Shown: positions 17,347 to 25,759 of the stretch, piece by piece
Position numbering within the stretch: the stretch's first letter is position 1
Layout: every line of letters starts with the position of its first letter
Assembly (NCBI GenBank): GCA_041660045.1
Contig: JBAZXA010000010.1
Span: forward strand, 60,279-124,278
Length of the DNA: 64,000 nt
Source of the DNA: WM-3-3 sp041660045
GTDB taxonomy: Bacteria > Pseudomonadota > Gammaproteobacteria > Methylococcales > Methylomonadaceae
Direction: 5' to 3'
Position numbers and translations under genes: made by a program
The notes under the pieces: generated by a model
Databases searched by the model: none
Told to the model about the DNA's origin: nothing
Seen by the model: the letters and a program-made list of their open reading frames with translations, nothing else

Positions 17347-18159
17347 ATGAAAATCCGTATAGGCTATGAAATAATTTATAACTGTCCGAAGCCGACGCCA
17401 ATGATTTTGACTTTGAACGTGCATTACAGCCGCGTGTCAGACCTCATCATTCCAGACCACCTGATCACAGATCCGCCTGTCCCGCAAACAGCTTATCGCG
17501 ATACCTATGGCAACTGGTGCAGCCGTATTATTGCCCCGGCAGGACAGCTTAAGCTTTCTGCCGATGCGATGATAAGGGACACTGGGCAACTGGATATAGT
17601 CAACATAGCGGCGCAACAAACCCCAGTTGAATATCTGCCTGATGAAACCCTGGTTTTCCTGCTAGGTAGCCGTTATTGCGAGACTGATAGGTTATCTGAA
17701 ACCGCCTGGCAACTGTTTGATAAATCACCCACAGGGTGGGGCCGTGTGCAGGCAATCTGTGACTATGTCAATCAGCATCTTACGTTTGGTTACGAACATG
17801 CAAACCGCACCAAAACAGCCTTGGAAGCGTACCAACAAGGGACCGGCGTGTGCCGGGACTATGCGCACCTGGCCATCACCTTCTGCCGTTGTATGAACAT
17901 ACCGGCACGATACTGCACGGGCTATTTGGGTGATATTGGATTGCCGCCGCCTTATTGTGTGATGGATTTTGCGGGCTGGTTTGAAGCTTATCTGGATGGC
18001 ACCTGGTACACATTTGATGCCAGAAATAACATACCACGGATTGGGCGTGTGCTCATCGCGCATGGCCGGGATGCCGCGGATGTCGCCATCAGCAGCACTT
18101 TTGGCCCCAATGACTTAGTGAGTTTCAAAGTTATAACCGATGAGGTGTTAACCGGCTAA
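17347..18159 (+). CDS. Transglutaminase-like cysteine protease family protein
   Basis: A 270-aa protein with an N-terminal beta domain (Bact_transglu_N-like, about residues 1-120) and a transglutaminase-like core. The nucleophile sits in GTGVCRDYAHLAITFCR (Cys near residue 168), followed by PARYCTGY, with the His in HAWFE-like form as DFAGWFEAYLDGTW. The Asp is in TFDARNN. In the family's usual form the catalytic His is in a GxHAW context; here the motif reads MDFAGWFE, so the His position should be checked. It is the third gene of the Anbu group. The start is the ATG at 17347. Confidence 0.85.
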   Translation: MKIRIGYEIIYNCPKPTPMILTLNVHYSRVSDLIIPDHLITDPPVPQTAYRDTYGNWCSRIIAPAGQLKLSADAMIRDTGQLDIVNIAAQQTPVEYLPDETLVFLLGSRYCETDRLSETAWQLFDKSPTGWGRVQAICDYVNQHLTFGYEHANRTKTALEAYQQGTGVCRDYAHLAITFCRCMNIPARYCTGYLGDIGLPPPYCVMDFAGWFEAYLDGTWYTFDARNNIPRIGRVLIAHGRDAADVAISSTFGPNDLVSFKVITDEVLTG

Positions 18160-18257
18160 TAACAAGTTATTGCTGGATGTTTTGGATTGCTTGAATAAAA
18201 CAGGGTTTCAAAAATAGCGGTTCCCCAAGGCTGGATTCTAGTTGCTAAATGGTTTGA

Positions 18258-18275
18258 GCCCAGAATTCTCTGGGC
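18258..18275. terminator. Possible hairpin after the Anbu group
   Basis: GCCCAGA and TCTGGGC form a 7-bp stem with a 4-base loop, about 100 bp past the transglutaminase stop. There is no T-run after it, so it may only be a weak or Rho-assisted end, or a processing hairpin. Confidence 0.3.
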
Positions 18276-18426
18276 ATAACCTTAAAGCACCGCTTAATTT
18301 GGCAGGCACTTTAAAAAAACAAGAGGGCCTACGGGTAAATATTGCGCTAACAAACAGCATAAAAGCATGAATAAATTCCATTGAATGTGCATACTGTGTT
18401 AAACCATGTTTAACGGGGGGGTGCAT

Positions 18427-18861
18427 ATGAAAACGTATAAAATTTGGCAGTTTATGGTCATGCTTGTGGCCGTGTTGTGTGCTGGTGTAAATGCCGCGCC
18501 AATCACTTTGCATGAAAAAATTAACAGTAAAGTAACCACAAAAATTACCGATTTAATAATCGTACAAAAAGAAACTTTCAACGATGGCAAATATGCACTC
18601 ATTGAAAATAAATCTGAGTTTGATAAATATAAATCAAAAAAAGTTGAGGCAACTTGCCCATCTGGCATGAAAGCGGTTTCCGCCGGGTTTTCCGCAGCAT
18701 CAGGTAGCGGAGAGCCGCCCGGCTACCGCCTGATCTTGTCAAAACCAGAAAACAATGGCGCAAGCTGGGTAATTTATGCGGATTTTGACAGCAGTGGCAA
18801 TAGACTTGCCGCTGATTTTGATTGGGAACTTAGAATGACGCTGGTCTGTATAAAATTATAA
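18427..18861 (+). CDS. Hypothetical secreted protein
   Basis: A 144-aa protein from the ATG at 18427, behind a G-rich stretch (GGGGGGG) that serves as Shine-Dalgarno. The first 24 residues form a Sec signal ending in VNA-AP. The mature part has two Cys residues (ATCPSG near residue 76 and LVCIKL at the end) that could make one disulfide bond, and the segment CPSGMKAVSAGFS resembles short beta-strand repeats seen in secreted or extracellular proteins. I do not recognise a named family. Confidence 0.6.
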   Translation: MKTYKIWQFMVMLVAVLCAGVNAAPITLHEKINSKVTTKITDLIIVQKETFNDGKYALIENKSEFDKYKSKKVEATCPSGMKAVSAGFSAASGSGEPPGYRLILSKPENNGASWVIYADFDSSGNRLAADFDWELRMTLVCIKL

Positions 18862-19126
18862 ACACGTAACACTAGCTTCCAATTGATTCCGCTGATGCTA
18901 CCCAGCCCTAAAAACGGGTCAACAATGCTACCCGGTAACTGAGGGCAAAACTATTGGCAAGGCCTATGTGGTTAACATCCCGCAATAAGTAAGTCGCATC
19001 GGTTAGCGAGGAATGACGAATATTGCGGCTGGTGCGGTCGTTATATTTCGTCAAGCCGTCGGTTGATTTAATTTTGTTGGCTACACTATAGGACAACAAC
19101 TTTACTTAAGCGCAGAGGAAAAATAA

Positions 19127-19465
19127 ATGGAAGCAAAGATGATTACATCCGCACTTGAATTGCCAGGCTACCAGATTATTGGCAACGTCGGAATCGTTCG
19201 GGGCATTGTAGTTAGGTCCAGGTCTATCGTCGGTTCTTTTTTAGGCGGGTTACAAACTATCTTCGGCGGAAATATCACCATTTACACCAACTTGTGTGAA
19301 CAAGCCAGAAAAGATGCCTATAAAATCATGTGTGCCCAAGCCCAAAAAAATGGCGCTAATGCCATTATTTCGATGAGATATGATGCCACCGAAGTCATGG
19401 CTGGGGTAACAGAAGTGCTGTGTTACGGTACTGCAGTCATGGTTAAAAAATCAGATATGTCATGA
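19127..19465 (+). CDS. YbjQ/UPF0145 family protein
   Basis: A 112-aa protein with the family pattern: a start with LPGYQIIGNVGIVRG, then a VVRSRS loop, and a middle AYKIMCAQAQKNGANAIISM, ending GTAVMV. Such proteins form pentamers and are sometimes called heavy-metal binding; the role is not settled. GAGGAAAAAT precedes the ATG. The next small gene starts within its stop (ATGA overlap), so they are co-translated. Confidence 0.88.
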   Translation: MEAKMITSALELPGYQIIGNVGIVRGIVVRSRSIVGSFLGGLQTIFGGNITIYTNLCEQARKDAYKIMCAQAQKNGANAIISMRYDATEVMAGVTEVLCYGTAVMVKKSDMS

Positions 19466-19677
19466 AAAATATCATTTTTACAGGCACCGCAGCTTTTATC
19501 CTTGGCATAGTCCTAGGTTTGATCCAGCTTTGGTTTGAGCCTTGGCGTTTTGTGATTTTCCTAAAGCTAGAACTCACCCTGGGCGCATTATTTCTTATCA
19601 ACCTAGCAATAGGCTTTACCCGAAAAGAATATAAAGATTACAAACGCCAGCAAGACGGCGATAAGCTTGATGACTAG
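19462..19677 (+). CDS. Small membrane protein
   Basis: A 71-aa protein with two hydrophobic segments (about 5-22 and 34-52) and a charged tail (RKEYKDYKRQQDGDKL). It overlaps the YbjQ-like gene by four bases (ATGA), so it may act with that protein at the membrane. No family recognised. Confidence 0.6.
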   Translation: MKNIIFTGTAAFILGIVLGLIQLWFEPWRFVIFLKLELTLGALFLINLAIGFTRKEYKDYKRQQDGDKLDD

Positions 19678-19830
19678 GGCTTATTGTTGAGACATGATGA
19701 CAGTGATTGATATAACAATCAGTAGTCCTACCCTTAACCAGTCCGATCAGAGGGTCAGTTTCGATTGATTTCTGATTAAATCCGTTGCGTAGATTAGCCA
19801 CTAAGACCTGGGGGCTCCATTACCTAAAGC

Positions 19831-19902
19831 CAGTACTGCTATGACGGCCTGATCTACTACCGGGCACGTTATTACAACCCCGCGCTAGGCCGGATGAATA
19901 TA
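19831..19902 (+). pseudogene. Rhs repeat remnant
   Basis: About 24 codons read YDGLIYYRARYYNPALGR, the conserved YxGLxYYRARYYxPxxGRF motif of the Rhs core end. The rest of the roughly kilobase-long Rhs core and toxin tip is missing, so this is a small piece left by rearrangement. It marks the edge of an accessory zone that continues to 28.3 kb. Confidence 0.75.
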
Positions 19903-19975
19903 TAGTTGTATACGCGCTATACATATTTTTGGGTGCTACTTAAAGTTAAATTTTCCAAGCCCGCACTTCCGCACC

Positions 19976-20758
19976 ATGAAACTTTACAAATACAAAAAAT
20001 TCCCCATTACGAATGAAGCTCAAGAACTCGCCTCTGACGAGGGTGTCAAAGGACTATTTGAAGGGGCAGCATGGGCCTCATCGAGGAAATACTTCAATGA
20101 CCCATTCGACGCGCACATAAATTACACAATACCAACCGCAGCAGAGCTAAAAGCATTAACCTATCAACTTAGTGAACAAGAAAGGCTTAAAGTCAAAGCC
20201 TGGGTATCGAATGGTCGAATTACAGACGAATTCGCAGCCGCTTGGCAAAAAATGATGCAAGATTTTGACACAATAGTTGATAGCTACGCAATTTATTGCT
20301 TTGCATCAGAGCCTGATAACAATATATTGTGGTCACATTACGCGAACAATCATACGAGTTATTGCATCGAACTTGAGTCCCTGGATTTCGAATACACTCA
20401 CGTAAATTATCAGAACACATTGCCAGAGATCGCTGGCATCGACTTAATTAAGGCTTTCAATAACATTGATGCCGAGCGCGTCAGCAAATCAATTTTGAAC
20501 GGCCTCAACACGAAATTAATGCACTGGCAAATTGAGAATGAGCTTAGGCATATTGCAAAGGACAAACTTCCCCTGGGAGAGAAGGGGCGAAAAATCCTCT
20601 TCCCCAATAACTCCATTACTGGAATTATTTTCGGTTGTTACGTGAATCCTAGACACCAAAGTTACATAATCAAAAATTTTCCGCACAAAACAAATTTTAA
20701 AAAGGCGATAATTGACAAAAAATCATCAAGAATTGTTATCGAATCATTATCTGAATGA
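19976..20758 (+). CDS. DUF2971 family protein
   Basis: A 260-aa protein matching the DUF2971 pattern: LYKYKKF near the start, a FNDPFD motif at about residue 40, CFASEPDNNILWSHYANNH near residue 106 and LRHIAKD in the last third. The function of the family is unknown; members often sit in phage, defence or mobile regions. It begins about 70 bp after the Rhs remnant and ends about 130 bp before transposase debris, so it is likely acquired DNA. Confidence 0.8.
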   Translation: MKLYKYKKFPITNEAQELASDEGVKGLFEGAAWASSRKYFNDPFDAHINYTIPTAAELKALTYQLSEQERLKVKAWVSNGRITDEFAAAWQKMMQDFDTIVDSYAIYCFASEPDNNILWSHYANNHTSYCIELESLDFEYTHVNYQNTLPEIAGIDLIKAFNNIDAERVSKSILNGLNTKLMHWQIENELRHIAKDKLPLGEKGRKILFPNNSITGIIFGCYVNPRHQSYIIKNFPHKTNFKKAIIDKKSSRIVIESLSE

Positions 20759-20888
20759 AAAATCTAACTGGCTGTTCAACACCTTAAGGCGCAATCCCCA
20801 TAGGTTATTGCATATCAAAGGTGGTCTATCTAAGGGGTCAGTTTCCAATACTGCTACCTGAACAAAGTTATCTATTAAATACATAGTG

Positions 20889-21424
20889 TTATACTACAAT
20901 CTCATACCTTGGCACCGTGAGTAATGGATAGGCCTTGGGTCTTCGTTTTACCGCCCGGGGTTGCCTTTTCCGCTTTTGCCGCCCAATCGGGACCGAAGCA
21001 ATTGCTTTCAGTATCCCCAGCAATAGGCTTTGTAAGGTTTTACCGTTCCCCTTTAAAAAATCAGTGGTTATTTCACTGATAAACTGTACTGCCGACCTAA
21101 AACTGATTTGCCGCGGAATTTTGTTGCCTAGAATGGCTGCTTGAGCCATATTGCCCCTGATTAAATGGTAAGCCAGTAAATTGACTGCGATTTCTTTTTT
21201 CACCATTTCCGCCGTTTTACAGCGTAACATGTCCATCCCCATATGGGTTTTCAAGGTGCGGAAATCGAGTTCAATTTTCCAGCGGCTTTGGTATAAAGCC
21301 GCCAATTCTTGTTTAGGGCAGGTTTTATCTGCCGCCAACGTTGTGATATAGACCCGGCCTGCCACCGCAAATTCCCGAACCCCTATTTCTTGCGGTAATT
21401 CGGCGTACGCCTGCCCAGACCGCC
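20889..21424 (-). pseudogene. IS4-type transposase C-terminal fragment
   Basis: Open from about 21424 leftward to 20889. The sequence YQSRWKIELDFRTLKTHMGMDML is the YREK-like block carrying the last catalytic Glu of IS4 transposases (Y-(2)-R-(3)-E-(6)-K). The end reads PRAVKRRPKAYPLL. The N-terminal two thirds with the two Asp residues are missing; an IS21 fragment abuts at about 21430. Confidence 0.75.
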
Positions 21425-21432
21425 AAACCGGT

Positions 21433-22341
21433 TTACGCTTGGGCTTTTGCCAAGCCGGATTTCGATGTGCAGGCTACGGATCCAAATAAATAGTGATTAG
21501 CCAAGCTTAAAAAACGGGCGTTAAACTGCCGCCCTTTACTGGCAAAAATAGCATCGGCCACCGTTTTTAGGTTTTCGTAAACCATGCGCGTGGGAACGCC
21601 AGCAAAGAAAGAAAAGGCTTTGATATGGGCATCCAATACCATTTCTTGCTTTTCACGCGGATACGCCACAATAAAAAGTTGACGGCTGTAGGTTAAACGA
21701 AAATGTGCAACTTTAATTGTCTGCACCACACCCCCAAATTCAACCGTTTCCTGGCTCCAATCAAACTGACAGGTTTCTCCAGGCGGAAAGGCCAAGGGGA
21801 CAAATACTTGTTTCACTGCCGGACTGTTAACTTGTTTTTTCTTCCAAACCTTAACGTAACGCTGGACAGTACGGTAACGCTCCTTATAGCCTTCCACTTG
21901 TCGGCATTCATATAGGCGTTGACTGCTACGCCTTTGTTTGCGGGGTAAAGTGCTTTCATTTTTTAACCAAGTTTCCAGCCGTACTTGATAAGCACCAAAT
22001 TTAGGTTGTGGCTGATGTTGACGGCTATAAACCGCTTCTGCAACCGTTTTAAGGTGTTTGCGGATCGTTTGGTGACATAATTTAAAAGCTGCCGCTAAGA
22101 GGTAATACTTTCGTTCTCTACTAAATAACGCCGTCTGATTTCGGCTATAACGTCGATTAATATCACTCCAGGATTCTCCTGCAAAATGCCGGTTATTGAA
22201 TAACCTAGGGTGGTAACTTTTCAACGCTGTTTTGCAGCCATACTTTATAATCAAGGGCTTGCAAGACAAAAGTATGCATGTGTTCCAGTATGATAAAACG
22301 CTGGTGTTATCGAACCCAAGAATACGGGAAATAAGCGGCAA
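21433..22341 (-). pseudogene. istA: IS21-family transposase (IstA) fragment
   Basis: The recognisable part runs from LCHQTIRKHLKTV to the C-terminal break: RYVKVW, then PPGETCQFDWSQETVEFGG with the first catalytic Asp, FSFFAGVPTRMVYENLKT with the second, and ARFLSLANHYLF. It ends near VACTSKSG, before the usual last domain, where the IS4 fragment begins. The first 90 residues from the ATG at 22341 do not match IstA and probably include a frameshift. No istB follows. Inactive. Confidence 0.75.
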
Positions 22342-22403
22342 AATTACCTGTTTTGAAGTCTTGATTAATTTGTCTGATTAGCTAGACTAGACTAGGTGCT
22401 TTT

Positions 22404-22664
22404 ATGGAGAATGTAATGCAGATTGTAAATATGTTACAAGCTAAGTCCTCTCTGTCCCGCTTAGTTGAAGCCATTGAGCAAGGGCATGAGCGTGAAATCG
22501 TGATTGCCAGGAATGGCCGCCCAGCTGCTAAACTTGTTCCGATTGATACTGCACCATCCGGGAAGCGGATTGGTGTAGCAAAAGGCTTGTTCGTGGTGCC
22601 GGACAGCATTGATGCACATAACGACGAAGTGGCCGGGTTGTTCATGGGCGAACTGCAGCCTTGA
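22404..22664 (+). CDS. Phd/YefM-type antitoxin (second copy)
   Basis: An 86-aa antitoxin with the pattern VNMLQAKSSLSRLVEAIEQG then AKLVPI and an acidic end. An ATG at 22416 gives a four-residue-shorter reading that matches homologues better (MQIVNMLQAKSSL). It overlaps the toxin by the TTGA string, as expected for a coupled module. It differs in sequence from the pair at 2295, so it is not a recent duplication. Confidence 0.88.
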   Translation: MENVMQIVNMLQAKSSLSRLVEAIEQGHEREIVIARNGRPAAKLVPIDTAPSGKRIGVAKGLFVVPDSIDAHNDEVAGLFMGELQP

Positions 22665-23047
22665 ATCTGCTACTGGATACTCACGTTGCACTATGGGCTA
22701 TCACGGACAACCCAAAACTGCCAGAAAGGGCGCGTGATTTAATTGCGTCGCCCAAAACGACCGTTTGGGTCAGCGCGGCGAATATCTGGGAAATTGCTAT
22801 TAAGCATTCGTTAGGGCGAGGCGACATGCCGGTTTCAAGCGGAGATGCAATGCGCTATTTTCAGGAATCTGGTTATCGCTTTCTCGCCGTTGAGGCGGAA
22901 CATGCAATTGCTGTCGAAGAATTGCCTTTACATCACCAAGACCCGTTCGACCGCATACTTGTGGCTCAGGCACTCGTAGAGCCGATGCGTTTAATGACCC
23001 ACGATCCATTGGTAGCGCTCTATAACGACACAATTATCAAGATTTAA
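22661..23047 (+). CDS. vapC: PIN-domain ribonuclease toxin (second VapC-like copy)
   Basis: A 128-aa PIN toxin starting at a TTG at 22661 inside the antitoxin stop. It carries the acidic set: LLDTHVALWA, ANIWEIAIK and LHHQDPFDRILVAQA, then LMTHD. The HHQDPFDR block matches the toxin at 2555. Target RNA unknown. Low initiation from TTG may hold the toxin dose down relative to the antitoxin (inference). Confidence 0.88.
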   Translation: MNLLLDTHVALWAITDNPKLPERARDLIASPKTTVWVSAANIWEIAIKHSLGRGDMPVSSGDAMRYFQESGYRFLAVEAEHAIAVEELPLHHQDPFDRILVAQALVEPMRLMTHDPLVALYNDTIIKI

Positions 23048-23663
23048 ACTTGAGTTGATTTTAGTATACAACTTTATTACGCACCCGCAATTGTCCGGCT
23101 GTTTGTTAAAAGGGGAACGCCGTAAAGGTCTAACCAACCCACTTCGCAAACCTGATACGACCTGTCATCCTTGCCCTTTTTGACGGGGAATAACGATGGC
23201 ATTATTAAAGAAGTGGATTGGGCATATTGAAGCATGGCAGGCCAGCGATTTGGCGCAAGCAGATTATTGCTGGCAACAGCAGTTAACCCAAAAACCTTTG
23301 GTGCACGTTTGTGTGAATATCGCTGGTGGCAATCCTACAACTGGCATAGGCTAGCGAACTTATTCAAAATCACCAGGACATGTAGTGGGTAAGGCTTAAG
23401 GCCGGATATATTTGATGTGTTGTTGCTGAGAAATTTACCGGGTTACGTAACAGTTTGGCAAATATTCGTCTATTTTTTAAGCAGTAAAGTCAAGTTGATG
23501 AAAGCCACCGGATTGCGTTAGATATGCCACTGCGGATATTGGCTAACGGCCATAGGTTTATAGGTAAAAAGCAACGTTAAGCTAAATAGCTAACACTGAT
23601 AATTGCTGTTGTGTAACGCAAGTTTGCGAGATTTTTTTTATCCAATCTCAATTGGGGGTGCCA
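23048..23663. other. Intergenic stretch with one transposase-like scrap
   Basis: About 600 bp without an intact gene. A short frame at 23196-23354 resembles an IS66 accessory protein. Past 23355 I see nothing but AT-rich sequence leading to the GGGGGTG Shine-Dalgarno of the 649-aa gene. Confidence 0.45.
23196..23354 (+). pseudogene. IS66-type TnpA-like scrap
   Basis: From an ATG at 23196 with GGGGAATAACG in front, the frame reads HIEAWQASDLAQADYC, like the helix-turn-helix start of IS66 accessory proteins, then stops after about 52 codons. The next frame continues KTFGARLCEYRWWQ, which suggests a frameshift. Weak and small; kept because it matches the debris around it. Confidence 0.4.
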
Positions 23664-25613
23664 ATGTGTAAGGACAGTCAAAATTTAAAGCCGGTTAAGC
23701 CTCAGCAGAATATTAGTAAGCAGGAAAAAGCACAGGCCGTGCTACAGCTATTAGAGGACATCAAGCTAGCAATGCAAGACCCTAGCTACTTTACAACGCT
23801 AGGTATTACCGATGAGCTAACAGTTGATTATATAAAGCGTCAGTTTGTTATTAACCTTAAAAATATAACAGCCCTGTGTACTAGCGAAGTCGAGCAGTGG
23901 CACAGTGTTGTTTTATATCCTGCCAGTGCCCGCGGCGATATGAACGCATACAAATATGTTAATTGCGGGAGAGGCCCTAAAAAAGTTTACACCATTATTT
24001 ATTATATCGACCGCCCGCAAGATATTAAAAATTTGGCGCTTAATAAAAATATGCGGTCTTTTGTGGAGCATTTAAGTAGTTGTCCATTTGTAACAGTTGA
24101 CGACCATGTATTTCTTCCTCAATTGCTAGTGGAACAAATTCGCGATTTGCTGCGTACACCTGATAGCACATTTCCAACTAACAGCTTGGTTGATTATGAC
24201 AAATATGATGACTGGATCTATAACAAAGCAGTTAGGGAAGTCGCGCAAGATGCATTTAGTAAAACTGACGTTGGCCTTGAAGTTTTAAGTTTACGCGTGC
24301 CGCCAGAAAAATATCTTGTAATATTGAATGTCAATGGCCGAATTTCCGCCGATAAACCTTATGACCCCAGGGAACAACGGCATTCTTCAGACCCCACGAT
24401 TTTACAGGCATTTATTCTGGCAGTTCTTAAACATGGGTACTTTAACGTTATGCTCACGGGGGATTCGCCTGGCGATCTGGGTGATTTAGAACAACACATT
24501 ATTAACGCTACCCAGCTTTGGACGCGTGGCTTAGATCGCTTTAAACAACGGGCACTCTTGTATAAAGTTAGCTGTAAGTATCGGGCAACAATCTATGTAG
24601 GCATGCAATCTGGGGTGAATGAAGACGCCATACTCTTGCATAATGTTAATGTCTTTAGTATGTGTGAAAACGTTGGTTCAAGTCAGGTGGGATTGGATCG
24701 GGTCACCCAAAAAATGAAAGTTTATAGTACGCGGGGGAAAGCGAAATTTCACAACTTTTTTGTGATTAAAAATAGCGCCTTGTTAACGAGTACCGGTCAA
24801 TTGGCGGCAATCCAGCTAAAACACAACCCACTGGCTAAGTATTCAGTGAGTTTTGAATGCTTTTCCCAAGAAGTAAAAAAGCTGGAAGCGCAATTGGCTT
24901 ACTTAAAAATTGATAAAAATCTAATCATTCAAGGTTTTGGCAAGGTGTTAATACAACCGAATTATGATCCCCAATCAGATGATGAAGGTGAAGAGTTGCA
25001 GGATGATGAAAGCGTCACTTATCTTAGAAGGGACGGCTTTCCGGTAAGCCGGGAACTAGGGCAACAATTAACTGGGCCATCGCGTTTTAAAAAAATTTCA
25101 GCTAGTGGCCTTTCCAGCAGAGGGAGCAAATATAACATAACGCCAAGTGGCCGCTATGTGAAAGAAAATCAAAGTGAAATTCAAGTGGAACCCAGTGAGG
25201 CAACATGGGTAACTTCAATACTTGAAGAAAACTCACCTGAACAACGAGATAACAGAATTAAAATAGCTACGTTAGTGATTGGTAATTTACTGACTATCAC
25301 TGTTGCGGCTGATTGTCTTCATGTGTCGGAAGAAAAAAGCCAGCTTCTGTTTGCGGCATTATTCGATAACGTAACGCTACTGAATGAACAGGTTACTAGC
25401 GCTTCTGAGATAAGCAATTTTCAGGCTAAACCAATGCCAAAACACGTTCGGCGACCATCCAAAGATTATCGAAGCGGATTTTCTTTAAGTGAGCTCGATC
25501 TAATGACAGATAAACAGGCTGAGTTATACGCTGCGCAAATTGAAAGGGAAGAGATTAAAAAGAAAGAAGCAGAAAGCAGGGCAAAGGATGAAGATTTGTT
25601 TTTCCCTTTTTGA
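23664..25613 (+). CDS. Unrecognised 649-aa protein next to an NB-ARC/TPR gene
   Basis: Starts at the ATG at 23664 with GGGGGTG five bases before it; a TTG at 23652 in the same frame is less likely. No signal peptide, no membrane segment and no nucleotide-binding loop are seen. The middle (residues of about 190-370) mixes strands and helices, with segments such as YLVILNVNGRISADKP, MLTGDSPGDLGDLEQ and ILLHNVNVFSMCENVG that hint at an enzyme-like alpha/beta fold, possibly glycosyltransferase-like, but I cannot name it. The end is charged and probably coiled (EREEIKKKEAESRAKDED). The next gene, 146 bp on, is a membrane-anchored STAND ATPase, so the two may work together (inference). Confidence 0.6.
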   Translation: MCKDSQNLKPVKPQQNISKQEKAQAVLQLLEDIKLAMQDPSYFTTLGITDELTVDYIKRQFVINLKNITALCTSEVEQWHSVVLYPASARGDMNAYKYVNCGRGPKKVYTIIYYIDRPQDIKNLALNKNMRSFVEHLSSCPFVTVDDHVFLPQLLVEQIRDLLRTPDSTFPTNSLVDYDKYDDWIYNKAVREVAQDAFSKTDVGLEVLSLRVPPEKYLVILNVNGRISADKPYDPREQRHSSDPTILQAFILAVLKHGYFNVMLTGDSPGDLGDLEQHIINATQLWTRGLDRFKQRALLYKVSCKYRATIYVGMQSGVNEDAILLHNVNVFSMCENVGSSQVGLDRVTQKMKVYSTRGKAKFHNFFVIKNSALLTSTGQLAAIQLKHNPLAKYSVSFECFSQEVKKLEAQLAYLKIDKNLIIQGFGKVLIQPNYDPQSDDEGEELQDDESVTYLRRDGFPVSRELGQQLTGPSRFKKISASGLSSRGSKYNITPSGRYVKENQSEIQVEPSEATWVTSILEENSPEQRDNRIKIATLVIGNLLTITVAADCLHVSEEKSQLLFAALFDNVTLLNEQVTSASEISNFQAKPMPKHVRRPSKDYRSGFSLSELDLMTDKQAELYAAQIEREEIKKKEAESRAKDEDLFFPF

Positions 25614-25759
25614 TTAAAGTTTTGTTGCAAGATTAAAAAGTAAAAAACTGTTTACTATGGAGCCTAACCCGTAATGAGTGGGTCTTAAAAGGCCTGCTGT
25701 CACCTAGAATAAAGTTTCATGCTAGCATAACGCCTAATTCTTTTAAGAGAATAAGCGCT

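Noticed and set aside
18880..18960. GGGT/ACCC-rich stretch considered as an RNA gene
   Set aside because: The complementary parts do not form a known RNA fold.
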